DNA of 64,000 bases from NCBI GenBank assembly GCA_947568835.1, contig OX387604.1:8835860-8899859 (forward strand), read 5' to 3'. A program made the translations under genes and the position numbers. The stretch comes from Protonemura montana (lineage: Eukaryota > Arthropoda > Insecta > Plecoptera > Nemouridae). Under the pieces are notes generated by a model. The model was given only the letters and a program-made list of their open reading frames with translations, made no database searches and was not told the DNA's origin. Shown piece by piece: positions 50,957 to 62,600 of the stretch. Each line of letters opens with the position of its first letter. The stretch's first letter is position 1.

Positions 50957-52879
50957 TCAGTAGTCATCGTAGTAATACCCTCCTGCATATTCGTCTGGAC
51001 TGTCATTATGCTGACGCAACATCTGGTGCAAGGAGATTTCAGAATCCACGGGATCAGGATCGTCTTCAAAGTCCTCGATCTCTTCCACTACTGCAAGAAC
51101 AGGTTCCGGATCTTTGCTCTGGGCAGGTTCATCTGGTAATGGGAATGCAGATGCCATCGCTGTTTTACCGTTTTGACGTTTCGTATCCCTCCTCCCATTA
51201 GGCCGTGATCTCGTCGGCTTCTTTAGAGGAGGAGATTCGCAGTACTCTCGTAGCGCTTCCAGGTCGATTGGTCCATCATCAGCACCTTGTAACTTTAATT
51301 GTACTGAACAGGGGTCAAAGTCTTTTATATTCAAATCTTTCAACACATCATAATTTATTTTGCTTGAAATCTTTTTTTCTTTTAGCATTTTGTTTATTGC
51401 TTCACCAGCCGAATTTGCGGATAAGTTTTTCGATTTTTTCAAACCATTCCTTTTTCTCTTCTTCTCAGGCTTTCCCTCCTCTTTCTCTCTTTCCAATTTC
51501 TCTTCTTTTTCTTTTTGAGCCTGCAAGTAATCGGCATTTATTTTGTTCCAGAGTTGTGTTTTGCAGTTGACTTCTTTGGCAGACATAATGTACGAATCAA
51601 TCTCATCGTCATCAATTCCTTCTGTAAGATCTTCTGACAAGCTTTTCAGAGAGCAAGTGTCAGATTCTTCCAAAGTGCCATTTAGTGAGTCTGTCAGATT
51701 GAGAGTGTCTAGATTTGGGCCAAGGCCCACAACCTCTGCTCTTTTTTCATTTACAGTTATGCTCATATCCATGCACTCTTGTATGACACTCACCACAGAC
51801 TCCTCTGAGAACCTATCCGCTTCGCTGCTTTCTGGTTCCTCTTCACTAGTTACGGACAAGCCACTATCAAGACTACTGGCTTTGGTTTCCTCCAACACCC
51901 TTTCAATTTTAGTCTGGAGGTCAGTGAGACATTTGGGTGTCGTTTCATCATCAATTAACTTTTGCAACCTTTCTCGATCCTTAATTCTTGCAGCTTTAAA
52001 ACAAGGTGGATCTTGCTCCTCTTCCAAGTCGACTGTCATGAATTCATCTAACGTAAGAAAACTTGAGGGGGTTTCACCAAACTCGAGAAGCCGTTTTCTT
52101 AGCGTAGATTCATGAACTTTAACAATTTTAATGACGTCGTCAATTGTGCGGCTGAAATCATGCATTCGAGCTGCCATTAGTAATGCCGCACCACACAGTC
52201 CCGAGGGTCGACGTCCAGTGTGCATTGAATCTTTCTTCATCCGTTGCACGAGTCTTAATGCAGTCATTGATACTTCGTGTGTTTTTTCTCCAAACTCGAG
52301 ACGATTGGCAAAGCGCAAGACATAGATACAGGGGTCAATCGAAGGGATGCAAATGTTGAGGGCCTGCGACAATTTCAGGTATGTCCGTCCAAGCTGGTAA
52401 ACATTTATTTGCAAGACGTCACTACAATCGATGAGAAGATGAGCAGTACCCTCTGTCCGACAAGTCATGTAAACACAGGCTGCTACTACATGTGAATTCT
52501 TCCGGCCCCTGGTAAGATTACGAGTAAGAGCCATCTTGTAAAAGTTGTAAGAAGTATCAATGCAGTGCTGATTCAAATGAAGCTGTTGACCAAGATTACC
52601 GACAGCTTTCCGTGCATTTTGAAGTGTTATCTCTCTCGATTCTTTTCCAATTCCGTAGTTAAAGGTTCCACCAAAGCCTCTAGCCCCACCTCTAGAATCT
52701 GATGACACAAACTGTCCGATGGCCGAGCTACCACCGTGTGCAGCATCTTCAAACTGCACTTCAGACACAATGGCGCTGGACTCAAGTACGGTTCCACAGT
52801 TGGTGCAGACTGCATCTCCACGGGACGGGTCGATGTCAATTTCTGTTCCTCCACAGTTTTTACACTTGCTGCTAGACAT
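50957..52879 (-). CDS. Brf1: Transcription factor IIIB 90 kDa subunit (BRF1)
   Basis: BRF1 joins TBP and BDP1 in TFIIIB and recruits RNA polymerase III to tRNA and 5S genes in the nucleus. The reading frame is uninterrupted over 640 codons. It starts at the ATG whose product has the zinc ribbon C6-x2-C9 ... C25-x2-C28 (CKNCGG, CTNCGTVLE). Two cyclin-like repeats follow at about 85-165 (NSHVVAACVYMTCR) and 180-270 (GRRPSGLCGAALLMAAR). The conserved Brf1 TBP-binding homology block is at about 440-535 (IDSYIMSAKEVNCKTQLWNK; EAINKMLKEKKISSKINYDV). The protein ends in an acidic, Tyr-rich tail (YYYDDY). Full length is normal for the family. An acceptor (TTTTTTTAG) ends at 52893, 14 bases before the ATG, so one 5' UTR intron is likely. 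It is the only gene here whose coding region has no intron. The probable poly(A) signal is at 50661-50666. Confidence 0.95.
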   Translation of the reverse strand: MSSSKCKNCGGTEIDIDPSRGDAVCTNCGTVLESSAIVSEVQFEDAAHGGSSAIGQFVSSDSRGGARGFGGTFNYGIGKESREITLQNARKAVGNLGQQLHLNQHCIDTSYNFYKMALTRNLTRGRKNSHVVAACVYMTCRTEGTAHLLIDCSDVLQINVYQLGRTYLKLSQALNICIPSIDPCIYVLRFANRLEFGEKTHEVSMTALRLVQRMKKDSMHTGRRPSGLCGAALLMAARMHDFSRTIDDVIKIVKVHESTLRKRLLEFGETPSSFLTLDEFMTVDLEEEQDPPCFKAARIKDRERLQKLIDDETTPKCLTDLQTKIERVLEETKASSLDSGLSVTSEEEPESSEADRFSEESVVSVIQECMDMSITVNEKRAEVVGLGPNLDTLNLTDSLNGTLEESDTCSLKSLSEDLTEGIDDDEIDSYIMSAKEVNCKTQLWNKINADYLQAQKEKEEKLEREKEEGKPEKKRKRNGLKKSKNLSANSAGEAINKMLKEKKISSKINYDVLKDLNIKDFDPCSVQLKLQGADDGPIDLEALREYCESPPLKKPTRSRPNGRRDTKRQNGKTAMASAFPLPDEPAQSKDPEPVLAVVEEIEDFEDDPDPVDSEISLHQMLRQHNDSPDEYAGGYYYDDY

Positions 52880-52893
52880 GGCTCAAGAGCACC

Positions 52894-53670
52894 TAAAAAA
52901 ACCCACACGGTTAATATAACATACTGTAACACTAGGTAGAATAATCGATTACACAAAGGTGGAACTTTTTCTTAATCAATGGTGGAATGAGCTCAAACAC
53001 ATCACATGCATAACCCTAGTCTTTCGTGTCCATTTAATCAGATCTTTCACAGAACCAAATAAACATTGGAAGTAATCTGGAGCCATCAATATGTTTATAT
53101 CAAGCATAGAATTTATTCCAGTAATTACCAAACATGTACCTACCTGCCTTAAGCAATGTAGATAAAGTTGCAATAACCTCTCTTTTGATGAACTCAATTC
53201 ACCAAATTGTTTGTCCGTCCACAAAATGTTATGATACAATGAAATGAAATAAAAAATTTCGTAGAAAAATAGAGAAACGATTTCGAAACGTGGTATGTCA
53301 GCGTGATTTACATCAAACTTTCTGTATAAAATTAAAAGTTTTACAAATAGGTAGCAACAGAACGTAAGATTCTGTCACTTCCTTCCCCGAAAATCGCCAT
53401 AAACGTCAAGCGACCATGTGATTGGCTGAAAGATGCCCATCGCGCAACTCGATCGGTCGTTATCGTGTCTCTTCGGTTTCCGCTCAGCAGCGCTCAACTC
53501 TTCCTAGCCAGAATTGGGGTACCGCCTGTTGAATCTGAAACGTCTCTGAGGGTGCACAGAAGTGGGTGTCTCGATTGAGTAACTTAAGGCCGCATAGATA
53601 CTGACACGTATATTTTTAAGCGCAGCAATAGTTGCAAAGTTATTCATTCGTATACGGTAAAATAATCGTC
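52894..53670. promoter_or_regulatory. Shared divergent promoter region of BRF1 and glycogenin
   Basis: About 790 bases separate the BRF1 ATG (- strand) from the glycogenin ATG (+ strand). The middle part, roughly 53370-53570, is richer in GC and CpG than the rest and should carry both start sites. The BRF1 5' UTR exon must lie here, because an acceptor precedes its ATG. No TATA box was evident. Confidence 0.5.
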
Positions 53671-56600
53671 ATGAGTGTCACAAGTGTGGTCGACCGGCCG
53701 CCGAGAGGTAATTATCAACCAGGGTAGCATGTGTTTTACAACGTGCTTGCTGCGCCATGCGTTATCTTTTTTTTTTTTTTTTTTTTTTTGCTCGTCGTCT
53801 ATACAGATTATTATGGAAAATGCATTCTGGAATCTCGTAAGGTCATAGATCATGGCCCATATAATAATGCTACTTATATCGTGAATTGTAATTAATACTT
53901 CCTGCGTCAGACGATATCGAATTCGGCGGCCTTGGCTTTCTAACCTTTGGGTCTTGTGGTCGTATTCCCAAGAATATGAACTTTTTTTTTGTAATATCGA
54001 AAAGATGCACTTGGATGGCTCACCAAGAAAATGCTTAATGTTACATTCCCAGGAGTCTTGTGTCCTGCCACTGGTTTGGCTGTGTGCCATCCTCAAAAAT
54101 AGAAATCATGGATGGCCAAGAGTAATTTGCAGCAAATCTTGCTATGCTACAATACCAACAAAACGGATAAACTAGTATTAGAATATATATATGTGTTTGT
54201 ATATTATGTGTATATGTATACACATATGTGCATATGTACATTAATTTTTTTCTAGGCATGTGTCGGCCTGCAAGTTGCAAACAGTTTTGACCTCAACAAT
54301 TCTGCCAATCTATTATGCCAAAGTAGATTGGACATTTTAAATTCAATGTCACTGCCATTAATTACGGCTGTAATTGCTGATCTGCCTCTCCTATCGTATT
54401 TTTAAATTACCTTTTGTTTTGATTTAGGAAATGCCTGGGTCACTCTGGCAACAAACGATACGTATGCTCTGGGAGCGATAGTCCTAGCGCGCTCCCTGAG
54501 CAAAGTTGCAACAAAGTACGCAAAATGTGTCATGATCACAGATAGTGTTTCACAGAGCATGAAGTAAGTTATATTTTTTTCATCTATGATGGCCGTTTTA
54601 AAAATAATCTTCAAATGGAATAGGGTCAGGCTTTTGTTATTGCTTTAACTTGGTTTTTTGATCTCTTGTCTTAACGAAAGTAAGGGACACTTCTCTGTGT
54701 CATTGTTGTTTTTTTATTTTGAAAGCTAATAATTGTCTTCTAATATGATGGGCATACACAAAATATATAGCTACTTTGGGAACCTGCTCATGTGTGTCTG
54801 CTTGCAGGTCTCTTCTTGAAGATGTCGTTGAAAGTGTTGTCATTGTTGACTTGCTTGATTCAGCAGACTCTTTCCATTTGGCCATGCTCGCTAGGCCAGA
54901 GCTCGGGGTTACATTCACGAAAATACACTGCTGGCTGCGGATAGAGTATGAGAAATGCGTCTTTCTTGATGCAGACACATTGGTATCTACCAATTTTTAC
55001 ATTGATAAAAAATTCTAGGTTAATTGTGTTTTTCTTTGCCATTCAAGTAATTTGTATATCCCTGTTTTTTGCTCTGCTCAGTTGGCTCGAACTAAGAAAT
55101 TATTGAAATGCTCTATAAATGCATGCTTATATACCTGTTTTTCTGATGCCACCCACACAATTCTATTTCTAGCATTGAACAGATACCTTACGTCTATTCA
55201 CTTGAAATTTATCTCAATTTCCTACACAGCTCTCTCTCCTATTTCTTTATTTAAAACAGATATTATTTTTGAATGGTTATGTATTAATAACTCTGATGGG
55301 CGTAATTGAGGTCTATGCGACCAGCACACCATTCTTTTATTAGACTCGCACATTTAGTTGCATCAGTTCCACATCTGTCTTAAGATTAATCTGTTTGTTT
55401 TGTTTCACATAAAATCAGTGCGGCTGTCAGCGCCACTATTAGGTTCTAATGAGGCAACTAGTCATTGCATTTTTCTGGAATACATCAAAACTTGAACATG
55501 ATTTAAGTTTTAATATGATCGGCACTTCATTTATAAAAACTCTGCAATTGGGTTTATCTGGCATGCTCCTGGGTGTAAATGCTGATAAAGAATTAGTTAA
55601 ATCCTTTAAGATTTCTATCACAGACTAGATTTGCTGAATAGCCAGACATCCATCTGCACTGTCAGTAACCTAGTACAACATGGAGCTTGTTTTCTGAGTA
55701 AGCAACCAAATATTTTTTTCAGGTTCTGCAGAACTGTGACGAGCTCTTCGAACGCGAAGAGTTGTCGGCTGCCCCTGACGTCGGCTGGCCTGACTGCTTT
55801 AATTCAGGGGTGTTTGTGTTCAGGCCAAACGTAGAGACGTTTGCCAGCCTAGTTTCGTTTGCACTTCACACTCAGTCCTTTGATGGAGGAGACCAAGGAC
55901 TTCTCAACCTTTTCTTTAAGAACTGGTCTCTGGAAGGACCAGACAAAAGGTTGCCATTTATCTACAATATGTGTTCCACTGCGTGTTATTCGTACATACC
56001 GGCATTCAAGATGTGAGTATTTTCCGAGTTTTCCCACATGGTTGAATTAATTTTTTATTTTCCAATGTTTTTATTGAGAAAAGTCAAGTTTTTCTTGTTT
56101 GTATAGAATATGATAATAAACCTAGCACCAATAACAAATATTTTTCAAATTGGATTGTGCTATGGACTTAATGATTCTGTTGGTTATTTGAAGATAAAGA
56201 TTGATTTAAGTTGTCTTACACCCAGCTTAGTCAAACTTTATTTGAACTTTACTTTTTTATTTTTTTAGAGAAACAATTTGTGCTTAAGCATTTTATGTTA
56301 GGTTCAGGTACAATTTGTCAATATTTGTACATAGACTTCTTTTCTCTGGTAATTGGTTAAGCATAGCACCTTTCTTTCAGGTTTGGAGGTGCGGCAAAAA
56401 TAATACATTTTATTGGTCCCCGAAAGCCGTGGATGTTTGCAATTAACCCACTTACCGGAAAAGCCGATCCAGCTGAATTTGCCCACCTCTCAGAGTATCT
56501 ACAGAAATGGTGGGATTTGTGTATTGATAGCGTTTTACCACACTTGACATCGCAGATGGTAAGTCTATGCACCTTTTTATGTTTCTTATGTGTTATTTGT

Positions 56601-59600
56601 TAAGTAAATCAATCTCGGCATGATTATGTACATTCTTCATATAGTTATCTCACAATTGCTCTATTCAGTTTGACAAATAGATGTCACCCATGTTTTTCTG
56701 AATGAACATAGTGGTTCGCACTGTTTTCTTAGTTTCTGTGTTGGCACCCATATTACGTATTCATTTACAGGAACCAGGAAGTATGGTGCTTCAGAAATAT
56801 ATTTATTATGGTTGCTATTTTTTCTTTGATATCAAATGATAACCCTAATCTGTTGTGAAATAGTATGTGTTGTGCATTCGTAACAAGATGCTTTCAGAAT
56901 ATACTTACACCAATTGTGGTTCATCGTTGCTTAACCTACTGCCGCAAGTAAAGACGGTGATTGTACTGATCATTGGGTTTATGTTTTGCCTGGAGGCTGT
57001 ACCTGCACTCGAAATTTATAAAATGAAACGTTTTACTTTCAAAATTTTTCTATTGTAGTAATAAAAGCTTAACAGATATGAAAATGTATGGTACCATTCA
57101 GAATTTTATCTTCTTTACAATGAGATTTAGTTTAATCTCAACTTTTGTTACTTAATGTAATCTACCAGTAATGACCTTGCATACCATTCAGAGACAATAA
57201 GGACCCGATTGCAGCAGTTTGTTAAAAAATGATTGTGGCATAAGCATATGTTCAAATTATCTACTCTGCATCCCTGGGGGGAAGGACTAACAACTTTTGA
57301 TGTCCAGTCATTCTGGTCTAGATTTGAGTGTTTCGGTACCTACTACCTTAACAGTATCTACCCGACTAACCAAGGAGACCTGTGATCTCTGTGAACCAAC
57401 TTTGTGTGTACCCTACCTGCCGAGGTGTTACAATTGCCGGGCGGTGGTATTGCACGAGCAGTGTGGCCCTGCACAGAAGCATGATGTGTTTGTGTTATAT
57501 TTACATGGCAAGCGTGAGCAAGGAGCCAGCAGTAGCACTGATAGTGCCACGGTTGAATCCCAAAGGGTGAGTCTCTAGGAAAATATTTCTCTTCTGATTT
57601 ATCTCATCAGCAAATTGATGTTAGCCAAGTAATGTGAGCAATTGAGGATGAAGATGTAAATGCATAGTCCAGCAAAACAGTGATTTGAGATGTCTACAAC
57701 GTGGTTTTTATAATTTCAATCATGTGTATGCATTTTTTTTGTGGGTGCTTTCGTTGTCCATTATTTTGTGTGTTGTTTTAATAAGATACCCAGAGTCTGC
57801 TCTCAGAACCTGCAAATCAGTCATAACTGGGTCATAATGCAAAAAACCAGGATGTCCATTTTTGGAAAGAATTGATCAAGAATTGACTAAAGTTTTTGGC
57901 ATGGCATGCATACAGGGTGCTTAATCTTTTCCAGTATACAAAAGATTAGCTCTATTACAAGGGAACCTAATATTTTAATACAAACAAAAATCGGTTTATG
58001 GTTACCTACAATAAAGATAATTTTCGAAATATACACAATAATAACTTTCTTATTTACATTTTAAAAACTTTAAAGTATGATAATGGTGAAAGCGTTCACC
58101 ACTACTTGCATTTAAATTATAATGAAAAAAAAGGAAATGTCTATTGACTTTTGACGTTGGTCCGGAAAGGGTTAATAATCCGTGTTAACAGCGGTACTTA
58201 CTAAGGTGTGGGTACTCTTTGTGTGTTATTGAATGCTGCTTCTTATGGATGTGCTAGATCCTGTTTGTGAATGCATTTCTGTCCTAACATTTTTGGCTCT
58301 TAATTTCTAGTGCTTGAAATTAATTTACTCTTTTTGTTGCGATCTTAACGTTTCCTTTCTTATTGTGTAGTTTTATTTAATGATCTACATTTTCTGCTGT
58401 TCTTCATGAAACGCTTAATTTCTTGACTTTGTTTTTGGCGTGGTTTGCATTGACAGGCTACCACTACTACCTTGCGCAGCGAAACGAGTGTTGGCCCAAT
58501 CACTTCTTACACCCTGCAATCTGCTCCAGAATTCCACCAACCTTTCGTGGACCCTTGGGACGCATACATGACCACTAACACAACCAATCTAGACTCTGAT
58601 GACCATCAAGAGAATTGTCAAAATGAAAACCAGGAACACAAAGTCACCAATCACTATGATTACAATGAGCATGTAGATGCATTCACAAACACTAATAATA
58701 TTTCTAAACTAGATGAGAATTCTTGTAGAGACATGGAATGGGATAATTCAAAACTAAATAATGTAGTTTTGGTTGATAACTCTAGTCCAATCAGTTACCC
58801 ATATAAAAACTGTAATCTTAATGGTAATTCAGATGGTACATCTGGGACCAGAGAAAGCAACAAAGAAAATGGTAGTTCATTTAAGACACCTCCAATACAT
58901 CTTGTACACAACGGTTCTGGTACACATACAATCAATTCTTACAAAACTACAGTGGCCGTCCCTCTGGCACTAGACACAATTCCTCAAACCGTACAAACTC
59001 CTGTCTCGCATACCTGCACAGAAATACCATGTTGCGAACAGGCTGTGGATACTAAAGTGAATGCCGGAGATGACAGTATTTGTTTAACAAACGATGAAAC
59101 TAATACAGTAAGTAGATCCTTTTGCCCTCAGACAAATTTCTTGCACGCTGTAAATATTATTTCTTCGTGGTTGTTTTCTAATGACCTCTGTTATATATTA
59201 AAAAGTAGTTTGTATTCTCATTTATAACTGCATTTAATAGCGTAGAGCATTTCCTGAGACAATGCACTGTAGCTGTTACTGTAAAGTTACCATTAATTGG
59301 GGTGTGGATGGTCGGCAATAATTGATCAGCATCTAGGTCTCGTAGGTTAGTTATTTTGAAGGCGGCTCAAAATAAATGAGGCATTCTGGTTTTCTGCTGA
59401 CTTTTTTAGACTCAAACTGTTTAATCTATTCTTCACATGCATTGTTTTACTATTGACTATTGATTATTTGGTAAAGCACCTCTGTATAAAGTGAGCATTT
59501 TCATTCATCATTTAATAATTTCTGAGACAATTAGCCCATATTTTTTCAGTTTCGTAGTTCAGTGTGTTGTATTCAAAGCATTCTTTTGTGTTCACTTCTA

Positions 59601-62600
59601 CTCATAAAACGGTCCACCCAAAAAAATGTTACAAGTCCAGAGTAGATTGGATTGCTGACATGGTACATAGACCTGCATTAGTGGGCCTAAAATTGGTTTC
59701 TTTATTAGTAGCTGGCTTGTTCAGAAACACAGGCAATATTTGTTTGCTTGCTTTTTCTGCACATCTGCAGCACTGGCCTAAAACATGCAATTCCTTGGAG
59801 ACGCAAGAATAACTTGAAAACTTCCTGTAATGTCTCTTCAAGACACACGCTTCTCTCGAACTACTTTTCTAATAGAAGGAAAGAAGTAAGTTTTCATGGC
59901 ACAGCCTCTTCTTTGTTTCTGTTGTGTCCCAATCAAGGTAGATGTCTGACCCAAGTCCCAATCTTTGATGGTTCTTCTTTGACCCTGCTAGTCAAAGATA
60001 ACAAGAATGTGAGACTATTTAATTGTCGATGCCCACATGCAGTGGGAACGATTGGCTCGTTGTGACATATTTTGATTACTAATACAGCTTATAATGTATC
60101 ATGGAAACAATGGTCTTGCTTCCATGGTGACAAGGTACCACTGATAGGGAAACTGGTTTGTCTTTTGGGCAGGGGACTGAATGTACAACATGCAATTTGC
60201 TCAATACCTATCCTTCCATTCTCATCAGTTCTGTTTGGGAGAGAAGTTAAGGGGATGCAATATTAGTACAAATCAATTTGTCTTGCCCTTTTGACAGCAT
60301 GGTTTAGTGGAGGAATTTTGTTATGCGAGTTCTACTATTTTAAGTGCGAGGTGTTAAGCCAGAGGTCTTCTACTGGAGTAGGTTACATATCGACACTATT
60401 TTCCCCTCCTCCTTTTAAGACAAGGCTGGATTCATCATCATCCTCATCATTACCCACTCATTCACCAACGACACTAGACCAGGGCCACTTGGCCGATTGT
60501 TAAAACATAATATATCAATCAACCTACTTGTCTTCCCTACTGCCAGAAATCAATCCTTCTCTGGTCTGTAACTTTTTTCAAGTAGACCGTTTCAGGGTGC
60601 GAGAAGTGTGAATTATTCATTATGAATGTGTTGTAAACATAAACCTTGTCTCATGAAAGTTGAGCGTACTGTGATAAGGAAAATAGCTTGTCATTCAAAC
60701 TCGCATTGATGTCGAGGTTGTTAGCGTGACATGTTTTTTGAAGGTGTTCTTGCTGGCGCATTCCAGGCCGGGCTGCCTGCCATGCTCTCGACTCTTTCCA
60801 TCGGCGGCACCGCTAGCGGGGGCCTAGAGGAGCATTGGCGGCGGACCGCCTGGGAAAGCAGCAGCGCCGACTACATGGGCCGCGATAGCTTCAGCAACGT
60901 TTGGGAAAAGATTCAATCGACATTGGGTAAGAACTTGTTTCTGTCTTGTGTCTGAATGTTATGGCACATTCTGAAAAATTTCTGTCATTTTTGGTTGGAG
61001 TTTTTGGTTGGTTGGTGCATATAAAATTCAAGCAGTTACCTTTTAAAAGACTGGCAAGATAAAATGGTGGACACATAGCCTACTGAACTGATTTAACCCA
61101 TAGCTGAGTTGGCTATGCCATTTTATCATACCATTCTTTGAAGTGCCAAGTGTTACTTCTGATTAGAGAAGTTCCTTGGAACTTCGGACAAAAATGAGAA
61201 ACTTGGTTTTCACATGTCACCCACTCTTAGCAGGCTGTTTCCTTTCACCACTCAACCTCTTGAAAAGTTAAGAAATATATTAAGTGTCTTATCAAAAACT
61301 GGTGTTAAGTAATTTTATCTTTGTGGGAAATTACTGAAGTTAAATCATGAGCAATTTCAATTTATGATGTGAGATTTTTTTCAGAATATTTTCAGAAATT
61401 CTTAGTGGTAAAAAATCCGGTTCCGTATGATTTGCAGAAGAGCCAGCCGAGGTTGTCCCTGATACCCAACTGCCCGGTGATGTGTCCAGCAATGCCGGAG
61501 AGCCGGCCAATGTCAAAGTGTTGGCTTCCAGTGACCCTGAGAAGCTCGTTCGAGCCGAAACAACCGCGGAAGATCCTATAGGTGCGCTCCTGGCCGACAC
61601 ATTGCCTCCAGCTGTCGCGGCACTACCTTTGCCTTCTGCACTTGTAGATGTTGATTCTTCCAGCGCTTCTTCTAACCTTGGCTCTCTTGCACAAACCGTA
61701 AGTCAGGCGGTTGCTCCCTCGCTTTCATCTTTGGAGCCATCCGCTGAATCTGAGCTCGATGCTTTGACAGTCAACCAAGCTGTTACTGCCGAACCTTCCG
61801 TCGCTTTAGATACCCTCGGTGGAGGCCTGCTTTCTGACGAGGTTGCTCCTGCACCTGTACCAGTCAATATCAGCTTGCCAGGACAATCTTCAGAAACTAA
61901 TAAACCTGCGATCCTTGTCCCAGCTCTGTCCGACACCAACCTGCCTGAACTTCTCCCAGAATCACAAACAACCGGAGAACCTGCAGTCCCCATTTTAGCA
62001 GCTTCTGACCCCAACCTGCCAGAAATGTCAGCAGAATTACATGTTTTGGAACAACGTACCGTCCCCTTGCCAGCTCTGCCTATCTCCAGCCCACTAGAGC
62101 TTCCTGCAGAAACATGCAAGATTGAAACTGCAATCCTTGCCAGTCCAAATGAGTCTAACGACGTTCCCCGCGAAGACACGTTAGCGGCCACACCCAAGGC
62201 AGAAGGGAAGGTTCCGTTGGTGACCGGAGACCCTCGGCTCGAGCCGGACTCCGTGCCGAGCGAGTCCCTGCCCCTGCAACCAGTGCCCCGAACTCCCACC
62301 GTGATTGAGGCAACGCCCCCCACGTCACCCCCCATCGGGCAGGCGAGTGCGTTCCCGCTGGTGCCTTCCGCCCCTGCCCTCGTAGGAGCGGCACTCGCAA
62401 AAGAGCTGGCAGAGACTGCCCCAGCGAGCCAGGTACAGAAAAAACACAGGTTTTGGCGATGCTGCATTGTGTGAAAACGTGGCCGATCGTTTAGTTGTGT
62501 TGATTAAGCTTCTGCTATTATATATTTCTCCATCTCTCTTTGCGATATAATTATAATGCAGTGTAACTGTAGATGGTTTTCTGAGTGTCTGCTTTTAGTT

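Noticed and set aside
51543..52115. 190-codon plus-strand ORF
   Set aside because: It is the antisense shadow of the BRF1 coding region; its Ser/Leu-rich product follows from the opposite-strand codons.
61703..62467. 254-codon minus-strand ORF
   Set aside because: Antisense shadow of the GC-rich, proline/alanine-rich glycogenin exon.
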